Source: Magnetospirillum sp. | GTDB taxonomy: Bacteria; Pseudomonadota; Alphaproteobacteria; Rhodospirillales; Magnetospirillaceae | Direction of reading: 5' to 3' | Length of the DNA: 10,000 nucleotides | NCBI GenBank assembly: GCA_020217035.1 | Contig: JAIWOG010000098.1 | Span: 1 to 10,000, forward strand | Shown here: positions 6,975 through 10,000 of the stretch, in pieces | Layout of the letters: every line of letters starts with the position of its first letter | Numbering within the stretch: the first letter of the stretch is position 1 | The notes under the pieces: generated by a model | Told to the model about the DNA's origin: nothing | Database searches by the model: none | The model's input: only the letters and a program-made list of their open reading frames with translations | Translations under genes and position numbers: made by a program

Positions 6975-8093
6975 TTGCGCGCCGAAATCGAAGCGCTGGC
7001 CGCCGACATCCGCAAATCCGTCGCCCTGCTGAAGCGCCACCTGAACTGGGACGCGGCGCTGATGCGCCTTGACGAGTTGAACGCCCAGGCCGAAGACCCC
7101 AATCTGTGGAACGACGGCGACAAGGCGCAAAAGCTGATGCGTGAACGCACCCAGTTGGACGCCCAGATCAACGGCTGCCGCAAGTTGGAAGCCGAAATGG
7201 ATGATCTTTTGGGCTTGATCGAACTGGCGGAGATGGAAGGCGATTCCGACGTCGCCGCCGATGCCGAAAGCCAGTTGCGGGCCCTGAAGGAAGTGGCCGG
7301 CAAGTTGGAACTGGAGACCTTGCTGTCGGGCGAGGCCGATTCCAACGATTGCTACATCGAAATCAACGCCGGCGCCGGCGGCACAGAAGCCCAGGATTGG
7401 GCCGAAATGATGCAGCGCATGTATTTCCGCTGGGCCGAGCAGCACGGCTACAAGGTGGAACTGGTGGAAGAAACCCCCGGCGAAGCCGCCGGCATCAAGT
7501 CGGTGACCATGAAGGTCATCGGCCACAACGCCTATGGCTGGCTGAAGACCGAAGCCGGCGTTCACCGCCTGGTGCGCATCTCGCCGTTCGACAGCAACGC
7601 CCGGCGTCAGACCAGCTTCGCCTCGGTTTGGGTCTATCCGCAGGTGGACGACACCATCGACATCCAGATCAACGAAGGCGATTGCCGCATCGACACCTAT
7701 CGCGCCTCGGGCGCTGGCGGCCAGCACATCAACAAGACCGATTCGGCGGTGCGCATCACCCACGGCCCCACCGGTATCGTGGTGGCCTGCCAGACCGAAC
7801 GCTCGCAGCACCAGAACCGGGCGCGGGCCTGGGAAATGCTGCGCGCCCGCATGTACGAGGCGGAACTGCAAAAGCGCGAGGCCGCCGCCCAGGCGCTGGA
7901 AGATACCAAGACCGACATCGGCTGGGGCCACCAGATCCGTTCCTACGTGTTGCAGCCCTACCAGATGATCAAGGATCTGCGCACCAACGTGGAAACCTCG
8001 GACACCCAAGCCGTGCTGGACGGCGACCTGGACATGTTCATGGCCGCTTCCCTGGCCAGCCGGATCAAGGGGTCGGATGAAGTCGACGCCTGA
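6975..8093 (+). CDS. prfB: Peptide chain release factor 2 (RF2), no programmed frameshift
   Basis: RF2 recognises UAA and UGA stop codons in the ribosomal A site and triggers peptide release. The 372 residues have the family's length and order: an N-terminal helical domain, then the decoding domain with SPF at 203-205 and the catalytic GGQ at 248-250 (RASGAGGQ). Residue 244 is Ala, where E. coli K-12 RF2 has Thr246, as in most RF2 proteins. The start is a TTG supported by AGAGGA about 9 nt upstream; no in-frame ATG is near. In E. coli, prfB is interrupted by an in-frame UGA around codon 26 that forces a +1 shift. Here the matching site (RHLNWD, CTG AAC at 7041-7046) is continuous and open. 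The gene itself ends in TGA. It lies 45 bp after mrcA, probably in the same operon. Confidence 0.98.
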   Translation: MRAEIEALAADIRKSVALLKRHLNWDAALMRLDELNAQAEDPNLWNDGDKAQKLMRERTQLDAQINGCRKLEAEMDDLLGLIELAEMEGDSDVAADAESQLRALKEVAGKLELETLLSGEADSNDCYIEINAGAGGTEAQDWAEMMQRMYFRWAEQHGYKVELVEETPGEAAGIKSVTMKVIGHNAYGWLKTEAGVHRLVRISPFDSNARRQTSFASVWVYPQVDDTIDIQINEGDCRIDTYRASGAGGQHINKTDSAVRITHGPTGIVVACQTERSQHQNRARAWEMLRARMYEAELQKREAAAQALEDTKTDIGWGHQIRSYVLQPYQMIKDLRTNVETSDTQAVLDGDLDMFMAASLASRIKGSDEVDA

Positions 8094-8116
8094 CGGCAAA
8101 TCCCATTTGAATTGGC

Positions 8117-8146
8117 GATGGCGGAACCTACATAGGCTCCGCCATC
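8117..8146. promoter_or_regulatory. Near-perfect 30-bp palindrome between prfB and the Tim44-domain gene
   Basis: The outer arms are GATGGCGGA (8117-8125) and TCCGCCATC (8138-8146), perfect over 9 bp. Inside them CCTA (8127-8130) pairs with TAGG (8133-8136); only A8126/C8137 mismatch around the 2-base centre. The following bases (ATCATTTCGG) have only a weak T-run, so it could be a poor terminator for prfB. A weak promoter can also be read across it: TTGAAT (8107-8112), 16 bases, TACATA (8129-8134). That would make the palindrome an operator over the -10. Terminator and operator cannot be separated by eye. Confidence 0.5.
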
Positions 8147-8169
8147 ATCATTTCGGGGTTAAGGGAACC

Positions 8170-9138
8170 ATGAAACGCCATCGCATCCTTTCCGGCCTGC
8201 TGGTCGTCCTGTTGGCTTTGTCTCTGTCGGCCGAGGCATGGGCCAAGGCCGGCAAGGGCGGAAGCCTGGGTTCGCGAGGGTCGCGCACCTTCGATCGTCC
8301 CATCGAACGCTCGGTCACCCCCGCACCGGCCCCGCAACCGGGTGTGACCCAACCGGGGACGGCGCAACCCATGTACAATCCCAACGCCGTGCGCCCTGCC
8401 ACTCCCGCAGCCGCGCCGGCCATGGCCCAGCAGCCTGGATTCTTCCAACGCAACCCGATCATGGGCGGCATCATGGGCGGGCTGATCGGCGCCGGTATAG
8501 GCTCCATGCTGTTCGGCAGCAATTCGGCCATGGCCGCCGCTTCCGACGCCGCCCCCATGGCGTCCATGTTCGGCACGCTGTTGCAGATCGCCCTGATCGG
8601 CGGCCTGATCTACCTGGCCATGCGTTTGTTCCGCCGCAGGGCCCAGGTCGCCGGCGGCATCAGCCAGGCCCCGACCTATCAGCGTGAAGGCATGAATGGG
8701 GCCGACGTCGCCGCGACCCAGCGTGTGGCCAAGGAATTCGACGTCACCGAGGACGACCAGGCGCAGTTCGGCCGCATCATCGAAGGCGTGCAAAAAGCCT
8801 GGAGCGACGGCAACCCGGTGGCGCTCCGCCAGCTCGTCACCCCCGAAGTGGCCGGCTGGATCGGCGAGGACTTGGCCCGCGACCAAGCCAACGGCTTGCG
8901 CAACGTGGTCGAGGACGTCAACCTGCTGAAGGGCGAGGTCTCCGAGACTTGGCGCGAGAACGGCATGGATTACGCCACCGCCATCATCACCTTCTCGGCC
9001 CGAGACTACATGGTGCGGCTGTCCGACAATTCGGTGGTGGAAGGTGACGCCAACCATCCGGTGGAAACCACCGAAGCCTGGACCTTCGTCCGCGGCAGCG
9101 GCGGGACCTGGGTGCTGTCGGCCATCGAGCAGATGTAG
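8170..9138 (+). CDS. Tim44-like domain membrane protein
   Basis: The 322-residue protein starts with a hydrophobic signal segment (residues about 6-24, ending AEAWAKA), so it is exported or membrane-inserted. A Gly/Ser stretch with GSRGSRTFDRP (about 30-45) is typical of bacterial Tim44-domain proteins. A Pro/Ala/Gln-rich spacer (50-92), a Gly-rich hydrophobic stretch (95-116) and a likely transmembrane helix (about 134-153, followed by RLFRRR) come next. The C-terminal domain (about 183-322, from VAATQRVAKEFDV to WVLSAIEQM) fits the Tim44-like/NTF2-type fold. In mitochondria this domain tethers the import motor to the inner membrane; the bacterial role is poorly defined, so no function is claimed. 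The ATG at 8170 is chosen over an in-frame ATG at 8077, which overlaps the end of prfB and would add 31 non-signal residues. AGGG lies 4 nt upstream. Transcription probably ends at the terminator just after the stop. Confidence 0.88.
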   Translation: MKRHRILSGLLVVLLALSLSAEAWAKAGKGGSLGSRGSRTFDRPIERSVTPAPAPQPGVTQPGTAQPMYNPNAVRPATPAAAPAMAQQPGFFQRNPIMGGIMGGLIGAGIGSMLFGSNSAMAAASDAAPMASMFGTLLQIALIGGLIYLAMRLFRRRAQVAGGISQAPTYQREGMNGADVAATQRVAKEFDVTEDDQAQFGRIIEGVQKAWSDGNPVALRQLVTPEVAGWIGEDLARDQANGLRNVVEDVNLLKGEVSETWRENGMDYATAIITFSARDYMVRLSDNSVVEGDANHPVETTEAWTFVRGSGGTWVLSAIEQM

Positions 9139-9145
9139 AAACAAG

Positions 9146-9172
9146 AAACCCCGCCGGAAACGGCGGGGTTTT
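9146..9172. terminator. Strong bidirectional Rho-independent terminator
   Basis: CCCCGCCG (9149-9156), a GAAA loop, and CGGCGGGG (9161-9168) form a perfect 8-bp GC stem extended by AAA/TTT, followed by TTTT on the plus strand. On the minus strand the stem is followed by TTTCTTGTTT, so it should also end transcription of the convergent lipoprotein gene. It sits between two converging genes, 7 bp after one stop codon and 4 bp after the other. Confidence 0.93.
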
Positions 9173-9176
9173 CGCT

Positions 9177-9470
9177 TCAGCGACCGTAGAAGCCGCCGTA
9201 GGACGAGCCGCATTGGAAGGCGGCGACACTGGGGGTCAATACCCCGCAACGGGCCGGGGCCCAGCTTTGCCCGATCAACCCCGACACCCCATAGCCATAA
9301 CGGCGGCATTGGTTTTCGGCGATGGCGCGGACTTCTTCCGGGCTCGAGACCATGTTGGAATAGCAAACATAGCTGGCCGGTCCCTCTTGGGTCACCGGAA
9401 CCAGGGGATAGGGTTCGGAAGAGCAGCCCGCCAGGACAAGCGCGGCGGCGGCAAGGACGGCAAGCCTCAT
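9177..9470 (-). CDS. Small Cys-rich lipoprotein, unknown function
   Basis: A 97-residue protein with an N-terminal lipoprotein signal (MRLAVLAAAALVLAGC), where C16 in the LAGC lipobox would be lipidated. The residue after the Cys is Ser, so an outer-membrane location is expected under the usual sorting rule. The mature part has four more cysteines (C36, C55, C75, C87), consistent with two disulfides in the periplasm, and a short helical-looking stretch PEEVRAIAENQCRRYGYG that resembles small lipoproteins of related bacteria. The end is Gly/Tyr-rich (SSYGGFYGR). The start at 9470 is preferred to an ATG eight codons upstream because AGGGGA (9482-9477) lies 6 nt before it and the signal peptide begins there. 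I do not recognise a function. Confidence 0.82.
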   Translation of the reverse strand: MRLAVLAAAALVLAGCSSEPYPLVPVTQEGPASYVCYSNMVSSPEEVRAIAENQCRRYGYGVSGLIGQSWAPARCGVLTPSVAAFQCGSSYGGFYGR

Positions 9471-9507
9471 GTCGTTTCCCCTGAATGAATTCACCGTACC
9501 TGCCTAA

Positions 9508-9517
9508 CGCCATGGCG
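9508..9517. repeat. 10-bp perfect palindrome upstream of the lipoprotein gene
   Basis: CGCCATGGCG is self-complementary. It lies in the 70-bp gap between the response regulator and lipoprotein genes, where a minus-strand promoter for the lipoprotein would sit. A TTGCCA is upstream, but no good -10 is seen. In GC-rich DNA a 10-bp palindrome can occur by chance. Confidence 0.25.
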
Positions 9518-9540
9518 ACGTCTTGGCAAGCCCGATCGGA

Positions 9541-10000
9541 TCAATAGCCGATCTTGGCCGCCAGGATAGCCGCCTGGGTCCGGTTTTCCACCCCCAGGGC
9601 CCGCAAGATGGCGGTGACATGCAGCTTGACCGTGATCTCGGCCAAATTAAGGTCACGGGCGATTTCCTTGTTGCTTTTGCCTTGGCGCAGCATGGCCAGC
9701 ACGTCGCGTTGACGGGGCGTCAAGGCGTTGCGGGTCTGGTCGCGGCCGCCATTGCCGCCATCGGCCGAGGCCACTTCCAGCTTGGGGGAAAGATAAGTCT
9801 CGCCCGACAAAACCTGACGGATGGCTTCCAACATGGACGAACTGGACGACGTCTTGGCGATGTAACCTTGCGCCCCGGCATCAAGCGCCCGGCGCACGTC
9901 CATGGGGGCTTCTGACGCCGAAATGACCACCAGATGCATGTTGGGCGCCGCCCGGCAAATGGCTTCGATGCCATCGAATCCATCCATGCCGGGCATGTTC
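9541..10000 (-). CDS. NarL/LuxR-family response regulator, N-terminus beyond the window edge
   Basis: A two-component DNA-binding regulator of which the last 153 codons are visible. The reading frame continues past base 10000, and the first residues seen (NMPGMDGFDG) are the loop just after the phosphoacceptor Asp, which lies two residues outside the window. The receiver's Thr/Ser strand (VVISAS) and conserved Lys (YIAKTS, Lys codon 9855-9853) are present. After a short linker comes a LuxR-type HTH (LTPRQRDVLAMLRQGKSNKE, then LAEITVKLHVTAILRALGV). The methionine at 9996 is internal to the receiver and is not the start. The gene lies 70 bp upstream of the lipoprotein gene on the same strand. 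Its target and partner kinase are not visible. Confidence 0.93.
   Translation of the reverse strand, partial: NMPGMDGFDGIEAICRAAPNMHLVVISASEAPMDVRRALDAGAQGYIAKTSSSSSMLEAIRQVLSGETYLSPKLEVASADGGNGGRDQTRNALTPRQRDVLAMLRQGKSNKEIARDLNLAEITVKLHVTAILRALGVENRTQAAILAAKIGY

Noticed and set aside
4416-8099. A 1227-codon minus-strand reading frame opposite mrcA and prfB
   Set aside because: It spans two well-identified genes and the gap between them, has no recognisable domain, and arises from antisense codons in GC-rich DNA.
8128-9513. A 461-codon minus-strand reading frame across the Tim44-domain gene, the terminator and the lipoprotein gene
   Set aside because: It runs through a strong terminator and overlaps two supported genes, so it is a shadow.

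Overview
The window is GC-rich chromosomal DNA with strongly G/C-biased third codon positions. It looks like an alphaproteobacterium, probably from the Rhodospirillales and perhaps Magnetospirillum-like. This rests on protein style: an RNase E with an acidic insert in its S1 domain, a large PBP1A, a Tim44-domain membrane protein and a small Cys-rich lipoprotein. It also rests on the order rne, amidase, mrcA, prfB, which I recall as common in Alphaproteobacteria. The genus is an inference and was not tested.

Layout. Bases 1-2281 (minus strand) hold most of rne (RNase E), whose C-terminal tail runs off the left edge. Bases 2282-2777 form a divergent intergenic region of about 0.5 kb. It carries a candidate promoter for each direction, a nested stem-loop close to the rne start, and a perfect 10+10 bp inverted repeat. 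Bases 2778-8093 (plus strand) hold three co-directional genes with short gaps: a periplasmic N-acetylmuramoyl-L-alanine amidase (AmiC type), the bifunctional penicillin-binding protein PBP1A (mrcA), and peptide chain release factor 2 (prfB, TTG start, no programmed frameshift). Bases 8170-9138 (plus) encode a membrane protein with a Tim44-like domain, preceded by a near-perfect palindrome and followed by a strong bidirectional terminator. On the minus strand, 9177-9470 encodes a 97-residue lipoprotein with four extra cysteines. Bases 9541-10000 hold the C-terminal part of a NarL/LuxR-type response regulator whose start lies beyond the right edge.

The amidase and PBP1A act together on peptidoglycan: one cleaves the stem peptide from the glycan and the other polymerises and crosslinks new strands. 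RNase E and RF2 belong to RNA turnover and translation termination. I see no mobile element, CRISPR array, tRNA, rRNA or obvious accessory system. The coding content is housekeeping, and the less-explained signals are in the non-coding DNA: the rne leader, two operator-like palindromes, and a UGA-terminated mini-ORF just upstream of prfB.
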